Positions 51,532 through 60,508 of a stretch of 64,000 nucleotides of DNA are shown here, one piece after another. The DNA comes from Lachnospiraceae bacterium. GTDB lineage: Bacteria > Bacillota > Clostridia > Lachnospirales > Lachnospiraceae. The notes below the pieces were generated by a model. It made no database searches. It saw nothing but the letters and a program-made list of their open reading frames with translations, and was not told the DNA's origin. Within the stretch, counting starts at the first letter, position 1. Every line of letters begins with the position of its first letter. Made by a program: the position numbers and the translations under genes. The stretch spans positions 24,041 through 88,040 of the forward strand of contig SVEO01000009.1 in NCBI GenBank assembly GCA_015057275.1. The letters are read 5' to 3'.

Positions 51532-53043
51532 ATGGCTGAACAGGTACAGGAAAAGGAAGTAACCCAGCAGGAGTTAAACAGCTTGCTGCAGGTTCGAAGA
51601 GATAAGCTTGCTGATTTACAGGCAAAAGGAGAGGATCCGTTCCAGATTACAAAATTTGACGTAACACATCATAGTCAGGAAATTAAGGACGGTTATGAAG
51701 CATTGCAGGGTGCAAAGGTTTCTATCGCGGGTCGTATGATGTCCAAACGTGTCATGGGTAAGGCATCTTTCTGCAATATTCAGGATTTGCAGGGAAGAAT
51801 CCAGGTTTACGTTGCCAGAGACAGCATCAACACCGAGACAGAAGATAACTACACAGATTTCAAGAAAACATACGATATCGGCGATATTTTGGGTATCACC
51901 GGAGAAGTCTTCACGACAAAGACCGGTGAAATTTCCATCCACGCTGAGAAGGTAACGCTTTTAACGAAGAGCTTACAGATTCTTCCGGAGAAGTACCACG
52001 GTTTGACAAACACCGACACACGTTACCGTCAGAGATACATCGACCTGATTATGAATCAGGATTCCAAGGAAGTATTCATCAAGCGTTCCAAGGTAATTTC
52101 CAGCATTCGTAAGTATCTGGATGGCGAAGGCTTCATGGAAGTGGAGACACCGATGCTTGTTTCTAATGCAGGCGGTGCGGCTGCCAGACCGTTCGAGACA
52201 CATTACAATGCACTTGATGAAGACGTTAAGTTGCGTATTTCCTTAGAGCTTTACTTAAAGAGACTGATTGTCGGCGGCTTAGAGCGCGTATACGAAATCG
52301 GCCGTGTATTCCGCAACGAAGGTGTTGACACCAGACATAATCCGGAATTCACATTGATGGAGCTCTATCAGGCATACACCGACTACAACGGTATGATGGA
52401 TTTGACCGAGAACATGTTCCGCTATGTGGCGATGGAAGTTTGCGGCACCACAACCGTACCTTACGGAGAGCATATGATCGACCTCGGCAAGCCATTCGAG
52501 CGTCTGACGATGATTGATGCCGTGAAAAAGTATGCCGGCGTTGACTTTGATGAAATTGCTGACACGGAAGCAGCCAAGGCAATTGCGAAGGAAAAACACG
52601 TGGCATTTGAAGATAGACATACCAAGGGGGACATTTTGAACCTCTTCTTCGAGGAATTCGTAGAAGAAAACCTTATTCAGCCGACCTTCATCATGGATCA
52701 TCCGGTAGAAATTTCCCCTCTGACTAAGAGAAAGCCAGACAAGCCGGATTACGTAGAGCGTTTTGAGCTGTTCATCACTGGCCGTGAAATGTGTAACGCA
52801 TACTCCGAGCTGAACGATCCGATTGACCAGAGAGCACGTTTTGCAGCACAGGAAGAACAGTTTGCTGCCGGTGACGAAGAGGCGAATCACACTGACGAAG
52901 ACTTCCTTTGCGCACTCGAGTATGGTATGCCACCGACGGGTGGTATTGGTTACGGTATCGACCGTCTGGTAATGCTGCTGACGAACGCACCGTCCATCCG
53001 TGATGTGTTGCTTTTTCCGACGCTTAAGAGTGTAGATAAGTAA
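51532..53043 (+). CDS. lysS: Lysyl-tRNA synthetase (class II)
   Basis: A 503-residue class II synthetase: N-terminal OB-fold anticodon domain (about 60-180), motif 1 (near SIRKYLDGEGFMEVETPML), motif 2 (YEIGRVFRNEGVDTRHNPEFTLMELYQAY) and motif 3 (GYGIDRLVMLLTNAPSIRDVLLFP). Charges tRNA-Lys. AAGGAGG before the ATG. Confidence 0.96.
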   Translation: MAEQVQEKEVTQQELNSLLQVRRDKLADLQAKGEDPFQITKFDVTHHSQEIKDGYEALQGAKVSIAGRMMSKRVMGKASFCNIQDLQGRIQVYVARDSINTETEDNYTDFKKTYDIGDILGITGEVFTTKTGEISIHAEKVTLLTKSLQILPEKYHGLTNTDTRYRQRYIDLIMNQDSKEVFIKRSKVISSIRKYLDGEGFMEVETPMLVSNAGGAAARPFETHYNALDEDVKLRISLELYLKRLIVGGLERVYEIGRVFRNEGVDTRHNPEFTLMELYQAYTDYNGMMDLTENMFRYVAMEVCGTTTVPYGEHMIDLGKPFERLTMIDAVKKYAGVDFDEIADTEAAKAIAKEKHVAFEDRHTKGDILNLFFEEFVEENLIQPTFIMDHPVEISPLTKRKPDKPDYVERFELFITGREMCNAYSELNDPIDQRARFAAQEEQFAAGDEEANHTDEDFLCALEYGMPPTGGIGYGIDRLVMLLTNAPSIRDVLLFPTLKSVDK

Positions 53044-53052
53044 AGAGCGAAT

Positions 53053-53096
53053 AAAGAGGATGTTTTCTAATGTAATTTAGAGAACGTCCTCTTTTT
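53053..53096 (+). terminator. Intrinsic terminator after lysS
   Basis: An 18-bp stem with wobble pairs (53053-53070 with 53077-53094), 6-base loop and TTTTT. Confidence 0.85.
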
Positions 53097-53124
53097 GACA
53101 TTTTGAAAGGAACTATAAACCGAT

Positions 53125-54540
53125 ATGAATAAACAAGACTTACCGCAACCAGAGCAAAAACAGACGCAGCGCAGCAATATGATGCTGAATGAGCCGATTC
53201 CACGATTGATTCCGAAGATGGCGATTCCTACCATCGTGGCATTTTTAATTAATTCCATATATTCGTTAGCGGATACCTGCTTCGTTAGTTCGCTCGGCAC
53301 GAATGCAACGGCGGCGGTCAGTGTCAATTCCTCGCTTGACCAGCTGATTATGATGGCAGGTTCCATGCTGGCTGTGGGTGCGAACAGCTATATTGCCCGG
53401 CTTTTGGGGCAGGGCGAGAAGAAAAAAGCGAGCAGGGTGCTCTCGACAGCCTTCTTTCTGGCGATGGGGCTCGGGGCAATGCTAATGATTTTTGGTAATA
53501 TCTTTATGATACCGATGGTACGGTTGCTTGGCGCAACCCCGACCTGCGAGCAGTATTCCATAGAGTATGCGACTTATGTGCTGTATGCGGCACCATTTAT
53601 GGCATCGAACTTTGTCATGAATCAGTGCTTGCGAAGCGAAGGAAGCGCTATGTTTTCGATGATTGGTATGGGTTTCGGCGGCATTTTAAATTGCATTTTG
53701 GACCCGATTTTCATCTTCGGTTACTTTGGATTGCCACAGATGGGTGTGGCAGGGGCGTCGCTTGCGACTGCGATTTCCAAATGGGTCAGCTTTGCGATTC
53801 TGATTTTGCCGTATCTTACTCGCCGTAGTATGTTACATTTGTCGATTCGCAATTTTAAAATTTGCAAGGACATTATCGGCAACATTGTCAGCGTGGGTTC
53901 GTCTTCCATGTTCCGTTCCGGTCTGGCGGTGGTGGCGGCGATTATGCTTAATGACCTTGCCGGTAATATTTCCGACTCGGTGCTGGCGGGTATCGGTGTA
54001 GTTACGAAAGTGATGATGTTCCCGTTCAGTATCATTTTGGGATTCGGCAGCGGTTTCCAACCGGTGGCAGGTTTTAACTGGGGTGCGCAACGTTACGACC
54101 GCGTGAAAGAAAGTTACCGTTTTAGCGCAAAAGTTGCACTCATCGGTGCGACACTTATGGCGATAACGGTAGCGGTATTGGCAGATACAATTATCGTCCT
54201 GTTTGCAGGCACCGACCCGGAAATGCGCAGAATTGGTGTTGTATGTATGGTTTCACAATGCATTGCCCTGCCGATTCATGCGTGGGTTGCGGTGGTGAAC
54301 ATGCTCTGTGCGGGTCTTGGTAACGCCAAAGGTGCGCTGGCACTTTCGACTGCCAGACAAGGCACCTGCTTCATACCGACATTGTATCTTCTGACATGGA
54401 TGTTTCGTGCGTACGGCGTGGCGATTGTGCAGGCGGTGGCAGATGTGCTGACACTCGCACTCGCAATTCCGATTCTCATTAACATGCAAAAAAAGATTCG
54501 ACAGGCAGAAGAAAAAATGCCGGTAAGGAGTCTGGTATGA
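53125..54540 (+). CDS. MATE family efflux protein (third of three)
   Basis: A 471-residue, 12-span MATE protein: NEPIPRLIPKMAIPTIVAFL, YSLADTCFVSSLGTNATAAVSV, MLAVGANSYIARLLGQGEKKKA and GFGSGFQPVAGFNWGAQRYDRV. The N-terminal 20 residues are polar. The stop overlaps the GNAT gene by ATGA, so the transporter and an acetyltransferase are coupled, an arrangement that may couple modification and export of a compound (inference). GAAAGGA before the ATG. Confidence 0.9.
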   Translation: MNKQDLPQPEQKQTQRSNMMLNEPIPRLIPKMAIPTIVAFLINSIYSLADTCFVSSLGTNATAAVSVNSSLDQLIMMAGSMLAVGANSYIARLLGQGEKKKASRVLSTAFFLAMGLGAMLMIFGNIFMIPMVRLLGATPTCEQYSIEYATYVLYAAPFMASNFVMNQCLRSEGSAMFSMIGMGFGGILNCILDPIFIFGYFGLPQMGVAGASLATAISKWVSFAILILPYLTRRSMLHLSIRNFKICKDIIGNIVSVGSSSMFRSGLAVVAAIMLNDLAGNISDSVLAGIGVVTKVMMFPFSIILGFGSGFQPVAGFNWGAQRYDRVKESYRFSAKVALIGATLMAITVAVLADTIIVLFAGTDPEMRRIGVVCMVSQCIALPIHAWVAVVNMLCAGLGNAKGALALSTARQGTCFIPTLYLLTWMFRAYGVAIVQAVADVLTLALAIPILINMQKKIRQAEEKMPVRSLV

Positions 54541-55115
54541 CCCTGCAAATTCGACTGCTTTCGCTTGCGGAGGCAGAAAAAGTATACAAAAATCACGTGA
54601 AATATGATTTCCCGCGCAATGAGCTACGTCCGTTTGCGATGATTAAGAAATACGTGGACTTAGGCAATTATCACGTGTATGGGATTTTTGAGGCGGACGA
54701 GTTGCGTGCATACGCCTGCTTGCTGGAGGAAACGGAATCCGGAATTTTGCTGGCAGACTATTTTGCGGTGTGCCGCGAATGGCGAGGACAGGGATACGGA
54801 ACAAAAGCCATGGAACTGCTTTCTGCAGCCTGTCAAGGCAGTGCGGGACTGATTCTGGAGGTCGAAGACCCAGAAAGTACGCAGGACGAGGCAGAGGTGC
54901 ATATCCGATGTCGTCGAATTGCATTTTACGAGCGTTGTGGCATGAAGCTATCCAGTGTGCGTATCTATCTGTTCGGCGTGGAGTATTGCATGATGTATAA
55001 GACGTTCACTGACGAGATGGTGCCGGTTAAAATCGCTGACACGATGGAATGCTTGTATGGTAGCATGCTGCCGAACGCGATTTTTAAGAAGATGTTTCAT
55101 GTTCTCAGTAAATAA
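54537..55115 (+). CDS. GNAT family N-acetyltransferase
   Basis: A 192-residue GNAT: the acetyl-CoA pyrophosphate loop is REWRGQGYGTKAMEL (motif A, R/Q-x-x-G-x-G/A), preceded by DYFAVC and followed by ILEVEDPE and an AFYERCGMKL motif B. Substrate unknown. Its ATG overlaps the stop of the upstream MATE gene. GreA2 follows by 27 bases. Confidence 0.82.
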   Translation: MTLQIRLLSLAEAEKVYKNHVKYDFPRNELRPFAMIKKYVDLGNYHVYGIFEADELRAYACLLEETESGILLADYFAVCREWRGQGYGTKAMELLSAACQGSAGLILEVEDPESTQDEAEVHIRCRRIAFYERCGMKLSSVRIYLFGVEYCMMYKTFTDEMVPVKIADTMECLYGSMLPNAIFKKMFHVLSK

Positions 55116-55142
55116 AATCAGTTACATTTAATGGAGTAAGAA

Positions 55143-55646
55143 ATGGCAGTAAAAAACCAATTAACAGAGCAGGATATTAAAAAAATTAAGGAAGAAATCG
55201 AACACCGCAAGCTCGTGGTCCGCAAGGAGGCAATAGAGGCGGTGAAGGAGGCACGAGCGCAGGGCGATTTGAGTGAGAACTTTGAATATTATGCCGCCAA
55301 GCGCTACAAAAATCAAAACGAGAGCCGCATCCGTTATCTGGAACGTATGCTGAAAAACGCAATTGTTGTGCAGGATACTTCGAAAGCGGACGAGGCTGGG
55401 CTTAACGATTTCGTGACCATATACTTTGAGGAGGATGGCGAAGAGGAGACTTTTAAGATTGTGACATCTATCCGTGGCAATTCCGTGGACGGACGCATCA
55501 GCACTGAGTCACCCCTCGGCAAGGCACTCATTGGCCGCAAAGAGGGCGACCGCGTATATGTTGCAGTCGGAACCGGCGGTTACGATGTAGTAATTCGTAA
55601 GATTAGCAAATCAACGGATGAGAATGATACATTAAAATCATTTTAG
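55143..55646 (+). CDS. Second GreA/GreB-family factor
   Basis: A 167-residue paralogue of GreA: coiled coil with the acidic tip (RAQGDLSENFEYYAAKRYKNQNES, Asp and Glu kept) and the FKBP-like domain (ISTESPLGKALIGRKEGDRVYV). It may act at a subset of promoters or compete with GreA for the secondary channel. Expressed with a MATE and GNAT gene. The stop overlaps an AGGAGG site followed by ATG TGA (55659-55664). Confidence 0.88.
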   Translation: MAVKNQLTEQDIKKIKEEIEHRKLVVRKEAIEAVKEARAQGDLSENFEYYAAKRYKNQNESRIRYLERMLKNAIVVQDTSKADEAGLNDFVTIYFEEDGEEETFKIVTSIRGNSVDGRISTESPLGKALIGRKEGDRVYVAVGTGGYDVVIRKISKSTDENDTLKSF

Positions 55647-55664
55647 GAGGGCGCAGTCATGTGA
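55645..55664 (+). other. Perfect Shine-Dalgarno leading to a start-stop ATGTGA
   Basis: AGGAGG (55645-55650), eight bases, then ATG TGA (55659-55664). It cannot encode a peptide; either a ribosome-binding decoy or the remnant of a lost downstream gene. A weak 12-bp wobble stem surrounds it (about 55652-55694). Confidence 0.4.
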
Positions 55665-55770
55665 AGCAGGATACGAGCATCATATGGCTGCGTTAAGCAT
55701 ACTTTAGTGTAAATATGAATACAAGCAGGGTTTAGCTAAGTAAAGCAATGAAATTTTTATTTGTTAAATA

Positions 55771-55799
55771 TTTACGCAACATGAAATATGTGGTATAAT
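55771..55799 (+). promoter_or_regulatory. Promoter of iorA-iorB-paaK (extended -10)
   Basis: TTTACG (55771-55776), 17-base spacer, TATAAT (55794-55799) with TGG just upstream of the -10. Confidence 0.65.
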
Positions 55800-55859
55800 G
55801 GCTAGAAATGTGTCGATTGTGGAGAGGTCTGCAAATCGAAAGAGCATGGAGGATATGAA

Positions 55860-57590
55860 ATGAAACAGTTGATGTTGGGCAATGCAGCAGTGGCAAGAGG
55901 TTTGTACGAGGCCGGTTGCGGAGTCATTTCCAGCTATCCGGGCACTCCGAGCACGGAGATTACCGAAGAAGCTGCAAAATATGATGAAATTTATTGTGAA
56001 TGGGCACCGAACGAAAAGGTGGCGTTGGAAGCAGCTTTCGGTGCAGCGATGGCCGGAAAACGCAGCTTTTGCGGTATGAAGCACGTAGGCTTGAATGTAG
56101 CGGCAGACCCATTATTTACAATTTCTTACACCGGTATTAATGCAGGTATGATAATCGGCGTGGCTGACGACCCAGGCATGCATTCCTCTCAGAATGAGCA
56201 GGATTCCAGACATTATGCGAGAGCAGCCAAGGTACCGATGTTAGAACCGGCGGATTCCGCAGAATCAAAGGAATTTACGAAGCTTGCATATGAGATTTCT
56301 GAACAGTTTGATACGCCGGTATTTTTGAAGATGTGCACGAGAATCGCGCATTCCCAGAGTATTGTCGATACGTCGGAACGCGTTGAAGTGCCGGTAAAGA
56401 AATATGAAAAGAACATTGCTAAGTATGTTATGATGCCGGGTAATGCTAAAAGAAGACACCCGATTGTGGAAGAACGTACCCGCAAATTAGTTGAATATGC
56501 TGAAAACACGCCAATCAACCGCGTAGAGATGGGTAACACGAAGCTCGGTATTATTACATCTTCCACATCCTATCAGTATGTAAAGGAAGTGTTTGGCGAA
56601 CAGGCAAGCGTATTAAAACTCGGTATGATTTGGCCGATGCCGGTACAGAAAATTTTGGATTTTGCAGCACAGGTAGAAAAACTTGTGATTATTGAGGAAC
56701 TCGACGGTTTCATCGAGGAGCACTGCAAGGGTCTTGGACTCGAAGTCGGCGGTAAGGATATCTTCCCACTCGAAGGCGAATTCTCTCAAAATCTGATTGC
56801 CGAGAAGCTTGGCGTGGAAGTACATAAGGGTAATGCACTCGAGGAACAGATTCCGGTGCGTCCGCCGGTTATGTGTGCCGGATGCCCGCATAGAGGCATG
56901 TTCTACACATTGGCAAAAAATAAATGCACTGTTTTAGGAGATATCGGATGTTACACGCTTGGTGCGGTAGCTCCGTTAAATGCGATGGAATCGACCGCCT
57001 GCATGGGTGCCTCCATCAGTTCATTACACGGTTTCAACAAGGCGCTGGGTGCAGAGGCAGAAGGTAAGACGGTAGCTGTGATTGGCGATTCGACCTTCAT
57101 GCATTCCGGCATGACCGGTCTGGCAAACATAGCTTACAACCAGAGCAATTCGACCGTGATTATTCTTGACAACTCCATTACCGGAATGACGGGCCACCAG
57201 CAGAACCCGACCACCGGATACAACATTAAGGGCGACCCGGCCGGCAAGATTGATTTAGAAGCGCTTTGCCGCGCTATCGGCATCAACCGCATCACGGTTG
57301 TTGACCCATATGATTTGGCAGCATGCGACCGCGCAGTAAAGGAAGAACTTGCTGCGGCAGAACCGTCTGTTATCATCAGCCGCAGACCGTGTGCATTGCT
57401 AAAATATGTGAAGCCAAAAAAGCCGCTCGTATGTGACAGTGAAAAGTGTAAGAACTGTAAGATGTGCATGAAGCTTGGCTGCCCGGCCATCAGCATGAAG
57501 AACGGTAAGGCTGTTATTGATCAGACTCTTTGTGTTGGCTGTGGTGTTTGCCAGCAGCTTTGTAAATTTGACGCATTGCGTGAGCAGTAA
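55860..57590 (+). CDS. iorA: Indolepyruvate:ferredoxin oxidoreductase, alpha subunit
   Basis: A 576-residue thiamine-diphosphate enzyme that oxidatively decarboxylates aryl pyruvates (from Trp, Phe, Tyr) to aryl-acetyl-CoA. N-terminal pyrimidine-binding part (SSYPGTPSTEIT, EWAPNEKVALEAAFGAAMAG), a middle domain, TPP part (CAGCPHRGMFY, GDIGCYTLG, GDSTFMHSGMTGL, DNSITGMTGHQQNP), and C-terminal ferredoxin-like region with two Cys sets (CKNCKMCMKLGCP and CVGCGVCQQLC). iorB and paaK follow. GGAGG before the ATG. Confidence 0.95.
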   Translation: MKQLMLGNAAVARGLYEAGCGVISSYPGTPSTEITEEAAKYDEIYCEWAPNEKVALEAAFGAAMAGKRSFCGMKHVGLNVAADPLFTISYTGINAGMIIGVADDPGMHSSQNEQDSRHYARAAKVPMLEPADSAESKEFTKLAYEISEQFDTPVFLKMCTRIAHSQSIVDTSERVEVPVKKYEKNIAKYVMMPGNAKRRHPIVEERTRKLVEYAENTPINRVEMGNTKLGIITSSTSYQYVKEVFGEQASVLKLGMIWPMPVQKILDFAAQVEKLVIIEELDGFIEEHCKGLGLEVGGKDIFPLEGEFSQNLIAEKLGVEVHKGNALEEQIPVRPPVMCAGCPHRGMFYTLAKNKCTVLGDIGCYTLGAVAPLNAMESTACMGASISSLHGFNKALGAEAEGKTVAVIGDSTFMHSGMTGLANIAYNQSNSTVIILDNSITGMTGHQQNPTTGYNIKGDPAGKIDLEALCRAIGINRITVVDPYDLAACDRAVKEELAAAEPSVIISRRPCALLKYVKPKKPLVCDSEKCKNCKMCMKLGCPAISMKNGKAVIDQTLCVGCGVCQQLCKFDALREQ

Positions 57591-57613
57591 TTGAGGCGAA
57601 AGGAAAAAGAACA

Positions 57614-58180
57614 ATGACAAAAAATATTATGATTGTTGGCGTTGGAGGACAGGGTTCTCTGCTTGCCAGCAAAATGCTTGGAAGATTGCTGCTGAACCAG
57701 GGATACGACGTAAAAGTGTCCGAGGTACATGGTATGAGTCAGCGTGGCGGCAGCGTAGTTACTTATGTAAGATACGGCGATAAAGTATACTCTCCGGTTA
57801 TTGACGAGGGTGAGGCCGATGCGATTATCTCCTTCGAGATGTTAGAAGCAGCCAGATGGATGCATTATCTGAAAAAAGGCGGCAAGATTATCGTATCGAA
57901 CCAGCAGATGGACCCGATGCCGGTCATTACCGGTGCGATGACCTATCCGGAAAATCTGGGCGAGAAAATGAAAGCGGCCGGTGCCGATGTTGATGTGGTG
58001 GATGCACTTTCAATGGCAACTGAGGCCGGAACCGCAAAGGCAGTAAATCTCGTGCTGATGGGAAGATTATCCAGATATTTTGACTTCCCTAAGGAAGCGT
58101 GGATGGAAGCTATTGAGGCGTGTGTGCCACCAAAGTTTTTGGAAATTAATAAGCGCGCTTTTGAAATGGGACGTGCATAA
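57614..58180 (+). CDS. iorB: Indolepyruvate:ferredoxin oxidoreductase, beta subunit
   Basis: A 188-residue subunit with the glycine-rich start IMIVGVGGQGSLLASKMLG and SEVHGMSQRGGSVVTYVRYGD, typical of the gamma-type domain of 2-oxoacid oxidoreductases. Partner of IorA; lies 23 bases downstream. GAAAGGA before the ATG. Confidence 0.93.
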   Translation: MTKNIMIVGVGGQGSLLASKMLGRLLLNQGYDVKVSEVHGMSQRGGSVVTYVRYGDKVYSPVIDEGEADAIISFEMLEAARWMHYLKKGGKIIVSNQQMDPMPVITGAMTYPENLGEKMKAAGADVDVVDALSMATEAGTAKAVNLVLMGRLSRYFDFPKEAWMEAIEACVPPKFLEINKRAFEMGRA

Positions 58181-58242
58181 TATAAATGTAACGCCCGAAA
58201 TCACGTCGGAATCAATTATTATCAAATAAGGAGAAGGTAACA

Positions 58243-59547
58243 GTGGAAAAGAGATATTATCAGCCGGAAATCGAAACGATGCCGGTAGAACAGATTAAGA
58301 AAGAGCAGAGTGAAAAGCTCGTAAAGCAGGTAAAGCATGTTTGGGATAATGTACCATATTACCGTGAAAAGATGGAAGCCCTGGGGGTTACACCGGAAGA
58401 TATTCACGGTATTGAGGATTTACATAAGCTTCCATTCTTGACAAAGGATGATTTAAGAGACGCATATCCATACGGCTTAATGGCAAAGCCATTATCTGAG
58501 TGTGTCCGTATTCAGTCGACCAGCGGCACCACAGGTCGTCGTGTGGTAGCTTTCTACACCCAGCATGATGTTGACTTATGGGAAGAATGCTGCGCACGTG
58601 CTATCGTGGCAGCCGGCGGTACGAAGGAAGATGTTTGTCAGGTAAGCTATGGTTACGGCTTGTTTACCGGCGGTCCTGGCTTAAATGGCGGTTCTCATAA
58701 GGTTGGTTGTCTGACACTGCCGATGTCCTCCGGTAACACCGAAAGACAGATTCAGTTTATGACGGATCTCGGGGCAACCATTCTTTGCTGTACCCCATCC
58801 TACGCTGCATATTTGGCAGAATCCATTCATGAAATGGGATTGAAAGACCAGATTAAGTTAAAAGCAGGTATCTTCGGTGCGGAAGCATGGACCGAAGAAA
58901 TGCGCCATACGATCGAAGAAAAGCTTGGCATTAAGGCGTACGATATTTACGGATTAACTGAAATTTCCGGTCCTGGCGTATCTTTCGAATGTGAAGAACA
59001 GAATGGTATGCATATCAACGAAGACCACTTTATTGCAGAAATCATCAATCCGGAGACCGGCGAAGTGCTTCCGGAAGGCGAGAAGGGTGAATTAGTATTT
59101 ACATCCATTACCAAAGAAGCATTCCCGTTATTACGCTACCGCACAAAGGACCTTTGTATATTAACAAGAGAACAGTGCTCTTGCGGACGTACTCACATCC
59201 GTATGAAGAAGCCGATGGGAAGAAGCGACGATATGTTAATTATCCGTGGCGTAAACGTATTCCCATCCCAGATTGAAGCGGTACTGTTAAAGGCCGGTAT
59301 GACCGAAAATTACCAGATTATCGTTGACCGTGTAAACAACACAGATACTTTGGATGTCCACGTTGAAATGACGCGTGAGTTATTCGAAGCTGGCGAGGAT
59401 GCAATTGTAAGAAAGACAAAGGGAATCGTTGCCGGACTTCGTTCGATGCTAGGTATTGGCGCGAAGGTAACACTCGTGGCTCCGAAGACCATTACCAGAA
59501 GTGAAGGTAAGGCAGTACGTGTCATCGACAATCGGAAACTGTATTAA
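58243..59547 (+). CDS. paaK: Phenylacetate-CoA ligase
   Basis: A 434-residue adenylate-forming enzyme: P-loop-like STSGTTGRRVV, the GLFTGGPGLNGGSHKVG segment, YDIYGLTEISGPGVSFEC, and a C-terminal RSDDMLIIRGVNVFPSQIE region. Placed after iorAB it probably interconverts aryl acetates and aryl-acetyl-CoA, with ATP yield in the thioester-to-acid direction, a known anaerobic amino-acid fermentation route (inference from context). AAGGAGAAGG precedes the start, which is a GTG at 58243. Confidence 0.94.
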   Translation: MEKRYYQPEIETMPVEQIKKEQSEKLVKQVKHVWDNVPYYREKMEALGVTPEDIHGIEDLHKLPFLTKDDLRDAYPYGLMAKPLSECVRIQSTSGTTGRRVVAFYTQHDVDLWEECCARAIVAAGGTKEDVCQVSYGYGLFTGGPGLNGGSHKVGCLTLPMSSGNTERQIQFMTDLGATILCCTPSYAAYLAESIHEMGLKDQIKLKAGIFGAEAWTEEMRHTIEEKLGIKAYDIYGLTEISGPGVSFECEEQNGMHINEDHFIAEIINPETGEVLPEGEKGELVFTSITKEAFPLLRYRTKDLCILTREQCSCGRTHIRMKKPMGRSDDMLIIRGVNVFPSQIEAVLLKAGMTENYQIIVDRVNNTDTLDVHVEMTRELFEAGEDAIVRKTKGIVAGLRSMLGIGAKVTLVAPKTITRSEGKAVRVIDNRKLY

Positions 59548-59562
59548 TCTGAAAATTTATAA

Positions 59563-59601
59563 AAGAAATTGCGGTATAGTCCTTGGCTATGCCGCTTTCT
59601 T
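59563..59601 (+). terminator. Terminator after paaK
   Basis: A 9-bp stem with one wobble (59571-59579 with 59587-59595), flanked by AAGAAA and TTTCTT which also pair. Confidence 0.65.
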
Positions 59602-59642
59602 GTATTAGAATAGAGTCAGACTTTGAGAAAGGAAATAGAAAT

Positions 59643-60449
59643 ATGCTAATCGATTTTCATACACATATATTTCCGGAAAAGATTGCAGCTCGTACAGTCG
59701 ATGTGTTGAAAAATAATATTGTAGTGCGGCAGGGATATCTGGTTGAGAATCACACCGATGCAACCCTCCCTGATTTGGAACGCTCAATGAGTGAGCAGCA
59801 GGTAGACTACAGTGTTGTGTTGCCGATTGCAACCAAGCCATCGCAGACCCCGACGATTAACCGCTATGCAAAAGAGGTTACAAAAGAAAACATCATTTCG
59901 TTCGGTAGCCTGCATCCGCTGCAAGAAGATGCGCCGGAGGTGCTCAAACAGTTAAAAGAAGACGGATTTGTCGGCATTAAGCTGCATCCGGAATATCAAG
60001 GTGTTTACTTTGATGGGCCGGAGACGATTAAGATTTTACAAAAAGCGGAGGAGCTTGGCTTATATGTGCTTTTACACGCCGGAGAGGACATCGGCATTGA
60101 GCCGCCGATTCACGCCACGCCGGAGCGCATCCGTCACACACTCGACTATGTGTCCGGTAAATACATCATTGCGGCCCACATGGGCGGCTGGGGCATGTGG
60201 GACGATGTGGAAAAATATCTTGTCGGCACAGAGATTTTCATGGATACTGCTTACGTTAAGGATTATCTCGGCAAGGAGCAGTGCAAGCGCATCATCGAGC
60301 ATCATGGCGCGGACAAGATTCTCTTTGGCAGCGACTCGCCTTGGGAGGAACCGAGCGCGACATTGGCATATCTGGAGAGCCTTGAATTGACAGAGGAAGA
60401 TTTGCAGAAAATTAAGTATAAAAATGCATGTAAAATTTTGTCATTATAG
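59643..60449 (+). CDS. Amidohydrolase-family TIM-barrel hydrolase
   Basis: A 268-residue amidohydrolase_2 protein: metal ligands in IDFHTHIFPEK (residues 3-13), a Lys/His pair in GIKLHPEYQGV, YVLLHAGED, AAHMGGWGMW and GSDSPWEEPS with the catalytic Asp. Family reactions include decarboxylation and lactone or amide hydrolysis; the substrate is unknown. ATG 59643 has GAAAGGA upstream; the ORF extension to 59583 runs through the terminator. Confidence 0.84.
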   Translation: MLIDFHTHIFPEKIAARTVDVLKNNIVVRQGYLVENHTDATLPDLERSMSEQQVDYSVVLPIATKPSQTPTINRYAKEVTKENIISFGSLHPLQEDAPEVLKQLKEDGFVGIKLHPEYQGVYFDGPETIKILQKAEELGLYVLLHAGEDIGIEPPIHATPERIRHTLDYVSGKYIIAAHMGGWGMWDDVEKYLVGTEIFMDTAYVKDYLGKEQCKRIIEHHGADKILFGSDSPWEEPSATLAYLESLELTEEDLQKIKYKNACKILSL

Positions 60450-60467
60450 AAAGTTTTGTGATATAAT
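60438..60467 (+). promoter_or_regulatory. Promoter for the CbiT-like gene
   Basis: TTGTCA (60438-60443), 18-base spacer, TATAAT (60462-60467). Confidence 0.65.
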
Positions 60468-60508
60468 AGAAGAAATGTAATGTTTGGGATACAGGAGGTA
60501 TTTTTAAT

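Noticed and set aside
53095..53119. TTGACA after the lysS terminator as a promoter for the third MATE gene
   Set aside because: No -10 at 16-18 bases; TATAAA is only 13 bases away.
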